Position numbers and translations under genes: made by a program. 25,461 nt of DNA from a virus. Numbering within the stretch: position 1 is the stretch's first letter; each line of letters begins with the position of its first letter. This document shows positions 1 to 6,601 of the stretch, in pieces. The stretch is taken from positions 1 through 25,461 of IMG/VR virus record IMGVR_UViG_3300044971_001970; one strand, 5' to 3'. A model generated the notes under the pieces. It worked only from the letters and a program-made list of their open reading frames with translations. It did no database searches and was not told where the DNA came from.

Positions 1-234
1 GATGAAGATATTATTAGTGATGATTTTGAAGGTTTTACAGAAGACATAATGCCTTTCTTAAGAATCTATGTTTCTGCAGGTAGAGAAGATCACGACTTGT
101 TAGAAGTTGATGAGATGGTAGATTTCTTAACAAGTGAAAAAAGAAGCATAAATGACACCATAAAAGATCTAATTGACAAAGGTATGGCAAATGTATACGT
201 TAGCTCTTTTAATAAAACTGTGAAGGTTTTTTAA
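1..234 (+). CDS. 3' end of an unknown phage protein (truncated by the window edge)
   Basis: The reading frame is open from the first base, so this is the C-terminal 77 residues of a longer gene. An ATG at 49 would give 61 residues, but it has no convincing ribosome binding site and the 16 codons before it are open and acidic (DEDIISDDFEGFTED), so I treat the gene as continuing from the left. The visible part is charged and probably helical, with no motif I recognise. It ends 2 bases before the next start, so it is probably co-transcribed with the HTH and sigma factor genes. Function unknown. Confidence 0.6.
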   Translation, partial: DEDIISDDFEGFTEDIMPFLRIYVSAGREDHDLLEVDEMVDFLTSEKRSINDTIKDLIDKGMANVYVSSFNKTVKVF

Positions 235-236
235 TT

Positions 237-443
237 ATGAAAAAGAAAGATCTCCTTGTAACTAATTTGACACAGGTAGAACTATCAAATCTTTTAGGTG
301 TAACTCAACCACTGGTATCAAAATGGTTCTCTGGAAAGGTAATTCCTAGACCTGAAACTATTATGAAGTTATCAAATGCAACAGGTACACCTTATAAGGA
401 ATTAGTAACTTATTTTTATGACAACTATAAGAACCTGGAATGA
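237..443 (+). CDS. Small Cro/CI-type helix-turn-helix DNA-binding protein
   Basis: This 68-residue protein is almost entirely one helix-turn-helix domain of the XRE (lambda Cro/CI) type. Residues 11-33 read LTQVELSNLLGVTQPLVSKW, then FSGK. The ALGVSxxxVSxW-like pattern is the turn and recognition helix, and PRPETIMKLSNATGTPYKEL (about 38-56) forms the following helices. There is no dimerisation or cleavage domain, so it resembles a minimal Cro-like regulator. It lies 2 bases after the previous stop and overlaps the sigma factor start by 26 bases, which couples two transcription regulators in one transcript. I infer a role in switching phage gene expression. Its operator is not identifiable here. 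Confidence 0.8.
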   Translation: MKKKDLLVTNLTQVELSNLLGVTQPLVSKWFSGKVIPRPETIMKLSNATGTPYKELVTYFYDNYKNLE

Positions 444-1185
444 ATACAAAAGAAGATATAAAGATAAAAAACATTTAGACTCTGATTCTGAACATTGGTT
501 GATTAGTAAAGTAAATACTAAAGACAGAGAAAAAGCTTTAGATGAGTTAATCAGATTTAATCTTAATACAGTTCATTATATTGTTAATAAATACAAGTGG
601 TGTAATATTTCTTACGAAGATCTGGTTCAATATGGAGTTTTAGGAATTATAGCTGCAGCTGATAATTTTGATCTTACAAAAAATACTAAGTTTAATACAT
701 TTGCATATCATTACATATTAGGCAGAGTTAGAAGAGCATTAGAGTTATATAACAACATTATCAGATTACCTGCTCATATTAATCTTTCAATGGGAAAAAT
801 ATCTCATTTGGATGCAGAAGAAAATATACCTACAGAAGAACTTCTTAAACTTACAGACGATAGATACAAACTAAATCATCTTGAACAAGCATTAGTTGCT
901 AAAAGACAAAAGATAATTGATCTTGATGAAATATTTGATGTTCCTTCAGAACCTGAAAACAAAGATAGAAAGATTGTTGTCAAAGAGTTCTTAAAAGTAT
1001 TCTCAGATAGAGAACAAAAAATATTAGAATTAAAATATGGTTTTGAAAGTGGAGTTCTACATACACACAGAGAAATTGATAAAATATTAAATCTTGATTC
1101 GGAACAAATTGTTTATCACGCTTTCAAAAGAATTAAAAGAGATTATGATGTTGAATATTTGTTGGATTTACTAAGAGATGAGTAA
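418..1185 (+). CDS. Phage-encoded RNA polymerase sigma factor (sigma70 family)
   Basis: The 255-residue protein has the two hallmark regions of a sigma70-family factor. Region 2 is at about residues 43-110: NLNTVHYIVNKY, then EDLVQYGVLGIIAAADNFD for core-polymerase binding, and KFNTFAYHYILGRVRRALE for -10 recognition and melting. A short region-3-like stretch follows (RLPAHINLSMGKISHL, about 116-131). Region 4 is at about 193-245 (SDREQKILELKYGF and a final HTH with YHAFKRIKRDY). Region 1.1 is absent, as expected for an alternative factor. The ATG at 418 is the only ATG that keeps region 2 intact. It overlaps the HTH gene by 26 bases and the terminase small subunit gene by 8. I infer that it redirects host RNA polymerase to late promoters, like T4 gp55 in role; the TCGTAAAATAA sites in this window are candidate targets. 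Confidence 0.88.
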   Translation: MTTIRTWNEYKRRYKDKKHLDSDSEHWLISKVNTKDREKALDELIRFNLNTVHYIVNKYKWCNISYEDLVQYGVLGIIAAADNFDLTKNTKFNTFAYHYILGRVRRALELYNNIIRLPAHINLSMGKISHLDAEENIPTEELLKLTDDRYKLNHLEQALVAKRQKIIDLDEIFDVPSEPENKDRKIVVKEFLKVFSDREQKILELKYGFESGVLHTHREIDKILNLDSEQIVYHAFKRIKRDYDVEYLLDLLRDE

Positions 1186-1594
1186 TTTATCAGAGCAGAA
1201 ACCTGAAGTTATAAATTTATTACTACAAGGTAAATCTATTACGTATATTGCGAAAGAATTAAACTTATCTAAACACTCTGTGTCAAGAATTAAAGATGAT
1301 TTAATAGCTGGAAAATACGAATCACAGTTGGTTAAGGTCCAAAACAATTTAGGAGAAATAATAGCTGAAAGTTTATCATTACATTTGCAAGCTTTAAATA
1401 AAATTGCGATTGTAGCAACTGATGAGAATTATTTATTAAATCAAGATGCAAAATCCATTGGCGAATTACATAAACACATTAGAGACTGGACCTTGGACAT
1501 TCTTACCGCAGGAAACAACATCAAAAGCGAAACATCTTCTTACATCGAAGCAGAACTCATCGATGAAAACTCAGGAGATGAAAAAAACATATAA
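1178..1594 (+). CDS. terS: Terminase small subunit
   Basis: Assigned from its place directly before the large terminase gene and from its architecture. An N-terminal helix-turn-helix (about residues 8-42, with KSITYIAKELNLSKHSVSRIKDD) would bind the packaging site. It is followed by a helical middle (about 50-115) of the kind that forms the TerS oligomer ring, and an acidic C-terminal tail (SYIEAELIDENSGDEKNI) suited to contacting TerL. The 138-residue length is normal for small terminase subunits. The start overlaps the end of the sigma factor gene by 8 bases, and the end overlaps the chosen TerL start by 17 bases. An A AAA AAC heptamer occurs near its end, but a -1 shift there gives only six extra residues before a stop. 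Confidence 0.8.
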   Translation: MSNLSEQKPEVINLLLQGKSITYIAKELNLSKHSVSRIKDDLIAGKYESQLVKVQNNLGEIIAESLSLHLQALNKIAIVATDENYLLNQDAKSIGELHKHIRDWTLDILTAGNNIKSETSSYIEAELIDENSGDEKNI

Positions 1595-2903
1595 AAATAA
1601 ATACTTGAAGTTTTTATGCGAAACTAGTCCAAGTTCTTATTCATTTGATTATAAACACATTCAATATATTTCAGATGTATTAATGAAAGTTTATCGTGGA
1701 GAAATTAAAAGATTAATTGTTAATCTTCCTCCAAGACACGCAAAGTCAGAAACAATTAGTATGAGATTTTCTGCTTTTTGGATGGAAAATAAACCAAATC
1801 AAAATGTATTGATTGCTGGATATAATCAAAATATTGGCAGAAGATTTAGTAGAAAAACAAGAAATATTATGCTTGAAAGAACTGGTTTAAATGAAAATCA
1901 TTGTTCAATCGATGAATGGAGTATTCCTAATAATTCTACTTATTATGTTGGTTCAGTAAATAATGCTAAAACTGGTATTGGATTTGACTTAATTATTTTA
2001 GATGACTTAATTAAATCGAGAGAAGAAGCTAATTCAGCTACAAATAGACAAAAACTGCAAGATTTCTACAGTGAGGATCTATATTCTCGATTGGAACCAA
2101 ATGGTACCATCATCATAGTTCAAACTAGATGGCATCAAGATGATGTGGTAAGTTATGCAATGTCAAAAGAACCAGACTCTTGGACTGTAATTAATCTTCC
2201 AAGTTTATGCGAAGATCAAAATACTGATTTACTAGGAAGAAAACTTGATGAGCCTTTATGGGAAGAACGTTTTGATCAGAAAACACTATACGATATTAGG
2301 AGTGTACTTGGAGACTATGCCTTTAATGCTCTCTACCAAGGCAGACCATCTTCAAAGGATGGTGATTTCTTTAAGCCAAATAATATTAGTGTTAAGAATA
2401 TTCCTGAAAATATTGTTAGAAAAGTGCGAGCATATGACACAGCATCTTCTGAAGGAAGAGGAGACTATACAGCTTCAGTTTTATTAGGTGTTGATCAAAA
2501 TGATCATTACTGGATTTTAGATCTTTGGAGAGCTCAGATTGGAACTAAAGAACGTGATGAAAAGATTTTACAAACAGCAATAAATGATGGCAATGACGTT
2601 CCAATAATACTTCCTAACGATCCAGCTGCGGGTAAGAGTATGACATTTTACTGGACAAAATTATTAGCTGGATATAATGTTACTTTTGAAAGACCAACTA
2701 AAAGTAAAGAAGAAAGAGCTACTGCATTAAGCGTTCAGATAAATAATGGTAATGTTTCTATGTTGAAAAACATATGGAACTATGATTTAATATCTGAAAT
2801 GAGAGCTTTTCCATCATCTCGTAATGATGACCAAATTGATGCTCTATCATCTGGTTTTAATAATCTTGTTTTATTCAAACGAAAGAAATGGTTCGCAGTG
2901 TAA
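1578..2903 (+). CDS. terL: Terminase large subunit (DNA-packaging ATPase and nuclease)
   Basis: This is the motor that pumps DNA into the prohead and cuts the concatemer. From the ATG at 1578 it has 441 residues. The N-terminal ATPase has a Walker A variant at 50-58 (LPPRHAKSE), a Walker B at 138-143 (LIILDD) and the TRWH motif at 183-186, typical of phage TerL proteins. The C-terminal RNase H-like nuclease shows acidic residues at AYDTAS (Asp287), PNDPA (Asp348) and DDQIDAL (Asp418, Asp421). The open frame extends back to an ATG at 1446, but that part lies over TerS in another frame and does not look like coding sequence. ATGs at 1563 and 1578 are both possible; AGGAG sits just before 1578, closer than normal. 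The next gene starts directly after the stop (TAAATG). Confidence 0.95.
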   Translation: MKKTYKNKYLKFLCETSPSSYSFDYKHIQYISDVLMKVYRGEIKRLIVNLPPRHAKSETISMRFSAFWMENKPNQNVLIAGYNQNIGRRFSRKTRNIMLERTGLNENHCSIDEWSIPNNSTYYVGSVNNAKTGIGFDLIILDDLIKSREEANSATNRQKLQDFYSEDLYSRLEPNGTIIIVQTRWHQDDVVSYAMSKEPDSWTVINLPSLCEDQNTDLLGRKLDEPLWEERFDQKTLYDIRSVLGDYAFNALYQGRPSSKDGDFFKPNNISVKNIPENIVRKVRAYDTASSEGRGDYTASVLLGVDQNDHYWILDLWRAQIGTKERDEKILQTAINDGNDVPIILPNDPAAGKSMTFYWTKLLAGYNVTFERPTKSKEERATALSVQINNGNVSMLKNIWNYDLISEMRAFPSSRNDDQIDALSSGFNNLVLFKRKKWFAV

Positions 2904-3398
2904 ATGGCAAAACGTGGATATAAAGCTACTGAACCAATATTAAGGTTCAATGAAAAATATATTGTTGATTCTGAAACTGGGTGCTGGCAATGGATAGCTT
3001 CAAAAAATGAGCAAGGATATGGTAAGTTTTCAATAACAAGATGCAAATGGGTTCACGCTCATAGATTTGCATATGAATATTATGTAGGTCAAATTAATGA
3101 TTTATATGTCTTACACAAATGTGATAATCCAGCTTGTTGTAATCCAAATCATTTATTTTTAGGAACTCAAAAAGATAATATGATTGATTGTAAAAACAAA
3201 AACAGAAATCATAAACCTATTGGCGAATTATGTGGAAGACATATTTTAAAAGAAAATGAAGTAATAGAAATAAAAAAAAGATTACAAAATTTTAAATATG
3301 GTGATTGTTTAAAAATCTCTAAAGAATATGGAGTTGATCCAAGAACTATTTCTAATATCAAATGTGGAATAAATTGGACTCATATTCATATCTCGTAA
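2904..3398 (+). CDS. HNH homing-type endonuclease (copy 1)
   Basis: A 164-residue free-standing HNH nuclease of the type often inserted between phage structural genes. The N-terminal part has DSETGCWQWIASKNEQGYGKF, common before HNH cores in this family, then AHRFAYE. The core is VLHKCDNPACCNPNHL (about 69-84) with His71, Asn80/82 and His83, plus cysteines that may hold zinc. The C-terminal 55 residues (KENEVIEIKKRL, EYGVDPRTISNIKCGINWTHI) look like a small helix-turn-helix that would help target DNA. It starts right after the terL stop with no clear ribosome binding site, so translation is probably coupled. Its stop lies inside a TCGTAAAATAA element. It is paralogous to the gene at 9682-10137. 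Likely a selfish element rather than a virion component. Confidence 0.88.
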   Translation: MAKRGYKATEPILRFNEKYIVDSETGCWQWIASKNEQGYGKFSITRCKWVHAHRFAYEYYVGQINDLYVLHKCDNPACCNPNHLFLGTQKDNMIDCKNKNRNHKPIGELCGRHILKENEVIEIKKRLQNFKYGDCLKISKEYGVDPRTISNIKCGINWTHIHIS

Positions 3399-3403
3399 AA
3401 TAA
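3393..3403 (+). promoter_or_regulatory. Candidate phage late promoter upstream of portal
   Basis: TCGTAAAATAA, identical to sites at 6841 and 10144. It starts 41 bases before the portal ATG and is followed by AAGGAA at 3418-3423 as ribosome binding site. It overlaps the last codon and stop of the HNH gene. The AT-rich core (GTAAAATA) recalls the -10-only late promoters of T4 (TATAAATA). I infer recognition by the phage sigma factor; nothing in the sequence proves transcription. Confidence 0.55.
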
Positions 3404-3433
3404 AATTAGAATACATCAAGGAATTTAAATACT

Positions 3434-5092
3434 ATGGGGATTTTCTCAAACTTGTTCGGTCGTAAACCAGAAACTAAAGTAACCAGTAATCCAACTACTT
3501 TATTACCTCTTCAAACTACGATGAGGACACAAGGTTACCTTACTGGTATTGGTTCTCAAGATCTTTATGCTTATTTATCAAGAAGATTACCTGGTAGTTT
3601 AAAAGACTGGACAGCTGTAACCCAAGATCTGATGCTCAACTCCATAGTAGCAATATCTATGGACTATTATATTAGAGCATTCTCTCAAGCTGTTCCTATG
3701 GTATTTCAATTATCAGAAAAAGATGATGAATATGAAAAAATACCAGATCATTCAATGCTTGCTCTTCTTGCTAATCCTCAATATGGCTTAGCTCCAACAA
3801 GATTCTGGTCTAATCTTATAATTGATTACAAACTTTATGGAAACTGTTATATTAGAAAGATTAGATCATCTACTAAAGGACCTGTTATCGGTCTTCAATA
3901 TTTACCAGCTCAAAGTATGCAACCATTTGGTGATGGCACTACTGCATTAACAAAATGGAGATATGTAAATGATGGTATTCCTTATGACATTTCATTAGAT
4001 GACATTATCCATATTGCATATGGCAGAGATCCTTTAGATTATCGTATTGGTAGATCTCCTCTAATGTCTACACTTAGAGAAATAGCAACAGATAACCAAG
4101 CTTCTTCAACTGCATATGGTTTGATGAAAAACAGTGGTCTTCCATCACTTCTTGTTAGTCCAGATGTAAACAACGATATTGTAGATGTAAATGATGATGA
4201 TCTTCGTACTATGAAGAAACGTTTAGAAGATTCATTTACAGGAGATAACAGTGGATCTATTGCTGTTATGTCAAGTCCTTTTAAGGTAGAAAAAGTATCA
4301 TTCTCTCCTGCAGATATGGCTCTTGATGTTATTAGACATACACCTGAAGAACGTATTACAGCAAGTCTTGGATTAAACTGCCTTGTATTAAATCTTTCTG
4401 CTGGATTACAAAACTCTACATATAACAATCTTCAAGAAGCAGAACAATCAGCCTGGAATCAAGGTGTTATTCCACTACTAACTGTATTTGCTGAAAGTAT
4501 TACTCAATCTTTGTTACCTGAGTTTCCAGAAACAAAAGATGGTGATTTCTTCAAATTCGATTTGCATAAAATCTTAGCATTGCAAGAAGATCAAGATTCA
4601 TTAATTAAAAGATCAGAAGTACTTTACAAGGCAGGAATTATAGATCGTGCCACTGCTAAAAGACTTATAGGATTTGAAACAGATCCTACTGATGAAATGG
4701 TTTATCATCCTGAAGGCACTCCTACTGTTATTCCAACACAACCAGTAAATCCTATGGGAGATGTTAAAAGTTTCAAATTCTATGCTACAAATGCTATGAA
4801 AGATGAAGTTAGAAGAGGTTTAGCTTGGAGAGAAGAGTTTGGACGTGGTGGTACTGAAGTTGGTATAGCAAGAGCTAAACAAATATCAGCAAGTGAAAAA
4901 CTATCAGAAGAAGACGTTCTTGATATGTATGCATTTTTCTCTAGACACGAAGTAGATAAAAAAGCTGAAGGTTTCTCTCCTGGGGAACAAGGATATCCTA
5001 GCAATGGACGTATTGCCTGGAGCCTGTGGTCTGGCGATGCTGGATATGAATGGTCTAAAAGAGAACGTGATAAGATAATGAAGGATCGATAA
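3434..5092 (+). CDS. Portal protein with an extra C-terminal domain
   Basis: The portal forms the dodecameric ring at one capsid vertex through which DNA enters and leaves, and it is the base for head-tail joining. Residues 1-430 fit an HK97-type portal: the MGIFSNLFGRK start, LNSIVAISMDYYIRAF (about 68-83), NPQYGLAPTRFWSNLIIDYKLYGNCYI (split here around 114-140), the RDPLDYRIGRSPL loop (about 198-210) and the long helix near 335-360. Residues about 455-545 form a separate module (MKDEVRRGLAWREEFGRGG, then RHEVDKKAEGFSPGEQGYPS and GRIAWSLWSGDAGYEW). I recall similar modules in other phage head proteins without a settled function. The last residues, KRERDKIMKDR, nearly repeat the end of the next gene's product. 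The start has AAGGAA 10 bases upstream. Confidence 0.92.
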   Translation: MGIFSNLFGRKPETKVTSNPTTLLPLQTTMRTQGYLTGIGSQDLYAYLSRRLPGSLKDWTAVTQDLMLNSIVAISMDYYIRAFSQAVPMVFQLSEKDDEYEKIPDHSMLALLANPQYGLAPTRFWSNLIIDYKLYGNCYIRKIRSSTKGPVIGLQYLPAQSMQPFGDGTTALTKWRYVNDGIPYDISLDDIIHIAYGRDPLDYRIGRSPLMSTLREIATDNQASSTAYGLMKNSGLPSLLVSPDVNNDIVDVNDDDLRTMKKRLEDSFTGDNSGSIAVMSSPFKVEKVSFSPADMALDVIRHTPEERITASLGLNCLVLNLSAGLQNSTYNNLQEAEQSAWNQGVIPLLTVFAESITQSLLPEFPETKDGDFFKFDLHKILALQEDQDSLIKRSEVLYKAGIIDRATAKRLIGFETDPTDEMVYHPEGTPTVIPTQPVNPMGDVKSFKFYATNAMKDEVRRGLAWREEFGRGGTEVGIARAKQISASEKLSEEDVLDMYAFFSRHEVDKKAEGFSPGEQGYPSNGRIAWSLWSGDAGYEWSKRERDKIMKDR

Positions 5093-5094
5093 AT

Positions 5095-5289
5095 ATGAGC
5101 TGGCTAAGCAAGTTATTAAAGAAAAAAACTAATATTCCAGAAGTAAAAATACCTTTTGGTGAAGCTCAAATTTTAAATCAGATCGCTGACAACTTAAACT
5201 TTATGAGTACATCTGACCTTGAAAAACTTAGAGACCTTACAATTTTTGTTATTGATAAACGTGAACGTCAAAAGATAATGAAAGACTAA
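5095..5289 (+). CDS. Small protein whose two ends resemble the portal's ends
   Basis: A 64-residue protein starting 2 bases after the portal stop and ending at a strong terminator, so it is the last gene of the portal unit. No known domain was recognised. It has a basic N-terminus (MSWLSKLLKKK) and a helical middle with NQIADNLNFMSTSDLEKLRDL. Its C-terminus, DKRERQKIMKD, nearly matches the portal's KRERDKIMKDR, and its start resembles the portal's MGIFSNLFGRK. It may be a remnant of a portal duplication with the middle lost, or a small head protein sharing a docking peptide. I cannot choose between these. Confidence 0.72.
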   Translation: MSWLSKLLKKKTNIPEVKIPFGEAQILNQIADNLNFMSTSDLEKLRDLTIFVIDKRERQKIMKD

Positions 5290-5323
5290 TAAAAAAGGGG
5301 AGCAAATGCTCCCCTTTTTTATT
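5288..5323. terminator. Strong bidirectional rho-independent terminator
   Basis: A perfect 17-base inverted repeat: AATAAAAAAGGGGAGCA at 5288-5304 pairs with TGCTCCCCTTTTTTATT at 5307-5323 around a tiny loop. The GC-rich part (GGGGAGC) is flanked by A6 on the left and T6 on the right, so it should end transcripts from both directions. It separates the rightward portal unit from the convergent leftward gene ending at 5322. Confidence 0.95.
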
Positions 5324-5567
5324 ACTTTGGAAAATATCCAAAAAAACTATATATAAATCTTGTTCCATCATTGTTGAAATCTGGATCATATTTGCTAAAT
5401 ATTATATACTTAGCATTCATCTTACCATTATCTTCAACCTTCCAAACATCTTTTATTTCTAAATTATTCTTGACCATTGCAAGATACAGTTCGTCTAAAT
5501 ACTCACTATCAATATTCTTTGGCAATCTTTTTGGATTGTCTAAACTATAACCATTTACTCTTATCAT
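5322..5567 (-). CDS. Hypothetical 81-residue protein, the only leftward gene
   Basis: On the minus strand an ATG at 5567 is preceded by AAGGAA (minus strand of 5575-5580), 7 bases away, and the frame ends inside the shared terminator, both good signs of a real gene. The product is polar with charged and aromatic residues: MIRVNGYSLDNPKRLPKN, then EYLDELYLAMVKNNLEIKDVW, and an aromatic C-terminus (FIYSFFGYFPK). It may form a small mixed alpha/beta fold; no family was recognised, and there is no signal peptide or membrane helix. It is transcribed away from the early cassette at 5682-6818, so it probably belongs to the same inserted block. Confidence 0.78.
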   Translation of the reverse strand: MIRVNGYSLDNPKRLPKNIDSEYLDELYLAMVKNNLEIKDVWKVEDNGKMNAKYIIFSKYDPDFNNDGTRFIYSFFGYFPK

Positions 5568-5591
5568 TATCTATTTCCTTCTTACTCCTAT

Positions 5592-5619
5592 ATATTATCA
5601 CCTTTAAGGTAGTATGCAA
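5592..5619 (-). promoter_or_regulatory. Candidate promoter for the leftward gene
   Basis: Reading the minus strand, TTGCAT (5619-5614) and TAATAT (5597-5592) are spaced 16 bases apart, a fair sigma70-type match. The predicted start of RNA would lie just ahead of the AAGGAA site for the gene ending at 5322. The match is weaker than the rightward promoter, and other pairings are possible. Confidence 0.4.
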
Positions 5620-5634
5620 GTGGAAAAACTCACA

Positions 5635-5663
5635 TTGACAATATAACCTAAACGGTGTATAAT
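5635..5663 (+). promoter_or_regulatory. Consensus sigma70 promoter of the inserted small-gene cassette
   Basis: TTGACA at 5635-5640, a 17-base spacer, and TATAAT at 5658-5663: both hexamers and the spacing are exact consensus. RNA should start near 5669-5671, so the GTG at 5655 cannot be the start of the first gene. GAGG at 5672-5675 then serves the GTG at 5682. A perfect host-type promoter in the middle of the late structural genes implies independent, probably early and strong, expression. Confidence 0.93.
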
Positions 5664-5681
5664 ATCTTTGTGAGGTTAACA

Positions 5682-5927
5682 GTGAAAGAGAAGTATAGGT
5701 TCAACTACGAAGAAGTTGATAAATGTTGCAAAGATGAAATGTTGTGGATATTCGATAACTTTGTTGTTGGTATAGGCAAAACAGGTGATCATTTTGTTCT
5801 AAATCATTACGGTAAAGATTTTGACAAAACCAACTATGTAAAGGTAGAGTTAGATTATTCTATAGACGATTACGATAGACAATATATGGAGTGGGTTTTT
5901 AGTGAAATGGAGCATTGGTACTTATGA
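5682..5927 (+). CDS. Hypothetical 81-residue acidic protein, first gene of the early cassette
   Basis: I start this gene at the GTG at 5682 (VKEKYRFNYEEVDKC). It has GAGG 6 bases upstream and is the first in-frame start lying well inside the predicted transcript; the in-frame GTGs at 5655 and 5670 fall before or at the expected RNA start. The product is rich in Asp, Glu, Tyr and Phe, with CC near residues 14-15, IFDNFVVGIGKTGDHFVLNHYG in the middle (split, about 23-44) and an aromatic C-terminus (MEWVFSEMEHWYL). No family was recognised. The stop overlaps the next ATG (ATGA). Small acidic early phage proteins often block host proteins, but that is only a general expectation here. Confidence 0.75.
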   Translation: MKEKYRFNYEEVDKCCKDEMLWIFDNFVVGIGKTGDHFVLNHYGKDFDKTNYVKVELDYSIDDYDRQYMEWVFSEMEHWYL

Positions 5928-6046
5928 CAGAACAAGAACATATCCTATCTTGGGTTAATATCTTTAGAGCACTTGGCGAAAAAGAAATGAATATTATATT
6001 AACAGCTATAGATATTTACAAAAAGGGAATGAACAATGCTAAATAA
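5924..6046 (+). CDS. Hypothetical 40-residue protein
   Basis: A short open frame with ATG at 5924 overlapping the previous stop (ATGA) and its own stop overlapping the next start by 11 bases, so it fills an otherwise empty 108-base gap between two genes. The product, MTEQEHILSWVNIFRALGEK and then EMNIILTAIDIYKKGMNNAK, should be helical and amphipathic. GGAG at 5909-5912 is 11 bases upstream. The tight fit between neighbours is the main support. Function unknown. Confidence 0.65.
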   Translation: MTEQEHILSWVNIFRALGEKEMNIILTAIDIYKKGMNNAK

Positions 6047-6332
6047 GAAATATATTACAAGAACAGACTTGAAGGTAGCTGGTTTTTCCAACCTTGAGTT
6101 CACCTTAAATCGTCTTGAAAACAAAGTACATTTAACTGCTGACTATACTATTGATATTGGCAAAGTTAAATACAAGATAAATTTTGAAGTAGAAACACAA
6201 CTAGAAAGAACATCGCAAAGGAGTATTGAAAAGCTTTGCAGAATGATGTTGGAAAAATTAGTATTGTTTCAAACCTTAAAATCAGGTGAACAAAAGAAAT
6301 TTGCATTAGAGAATGGATACGTTGTAGCTTAA
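6036..6332 (+). CDS. Hypothetical 98-residue protein
   Basis: The ATG at 6036 has AGGGA about 7 bases upstream. The product starts MLNKKYITRTDLKVAGFSNL. Residues 20-57 alternate charged and hydrophobic residues (FTLNRLENKVHLTADYTI, then KVKYKINFEVETQL), suggesting a beta-sheet, followed by a helix (RSIEKLCRMMLEKLVLFQTL). No family was recognised, and there is no membrane segment or signal peptide. Its stop shares one base with the next ATG (TAATG), so all members of this cassette are translationally coupled. Confidence 0.72.
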   Translation: MLNKKYITRTDLKVAGFSNLEFTLNRLENKVHLTADYTIDIGKVKYKINFEVETQLERTSQRSIEKLCRMMLEKLVLFQTLKSGEQKKFALENGYVVA

Positions 6333-6601
6333 TGTTTGATATAGTACTTGCTTTTGATAAGGATCACGGTTGTCAAAATTGTATGAATCAATACAAAAAG
6401 ACATTCTTGTTTAAAAGATTCTTAGATTTATCTTTTGTTCCTACCTTTTTTCTTGTGAAAGATATTTGTAAGAAGTTAGATCCTAGTAAATTTGATGTTA
6501 ATGTTCATATAAGCGAAGAGATGGTTCCTCTTTGTTATGAATGTTTTTACGATAAAAACAACTTAGTAAAAATCAAAAGGTTATTAAATGACAGATATTA
6601 A
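6332..6601 (+). CDS. Small protein with two CxxC pairs (possible zinc ribbon)
   Basis: An 89-residue protein with CQNC at residues 14-17 and CYEC at 68-71, the four-cysteine arrangement of zinc-ribbon or rubredoxin-like knuckles. The 50-residue gap between pairs is long, so the pairs may close a small globular fold. The segment between is hydrophobic and basic (TFLFKRFLDLSFVPTFFLVK). It starts at TAATG overlapping the previous gene and overlaps the next by 14 bases. Zinc knuckles in small early phage proteins can serve DNA, RNA or protein binding; I cannot tell which here. Confidence 0.72.
   Translation: MFDIVLAFDKDHGCQNCMNQYKKTFLFKRFLDLSFVPTFFLVKDICKKLDPSKFDVNVHISEEMVPLCYECFYDKNNLVKIKRLLNDRY

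Noticed and set aside
1446-1577. Upstream extension of the large terminase frame to an ATG at 1446
   Set aside because: It lies over the terS coding sequence in another frame and lacks terminase-like sequence; the ATPase domain begins normally from 1563 or 1578.
1582-1588. A second A AAA AAC heptamer, in frame at the end of terS
   Set aside because: A -1 slip there adds only HIKINT before a TGA and does not enter the terL frame, so it is probably a chance A run.
4039-4428. 129-residue minus-strand open frame opposite the portal gene
   Set aside because: No ribosome binding site or operon context, and the + strand portal domain is unmistakable; it is a shadow.
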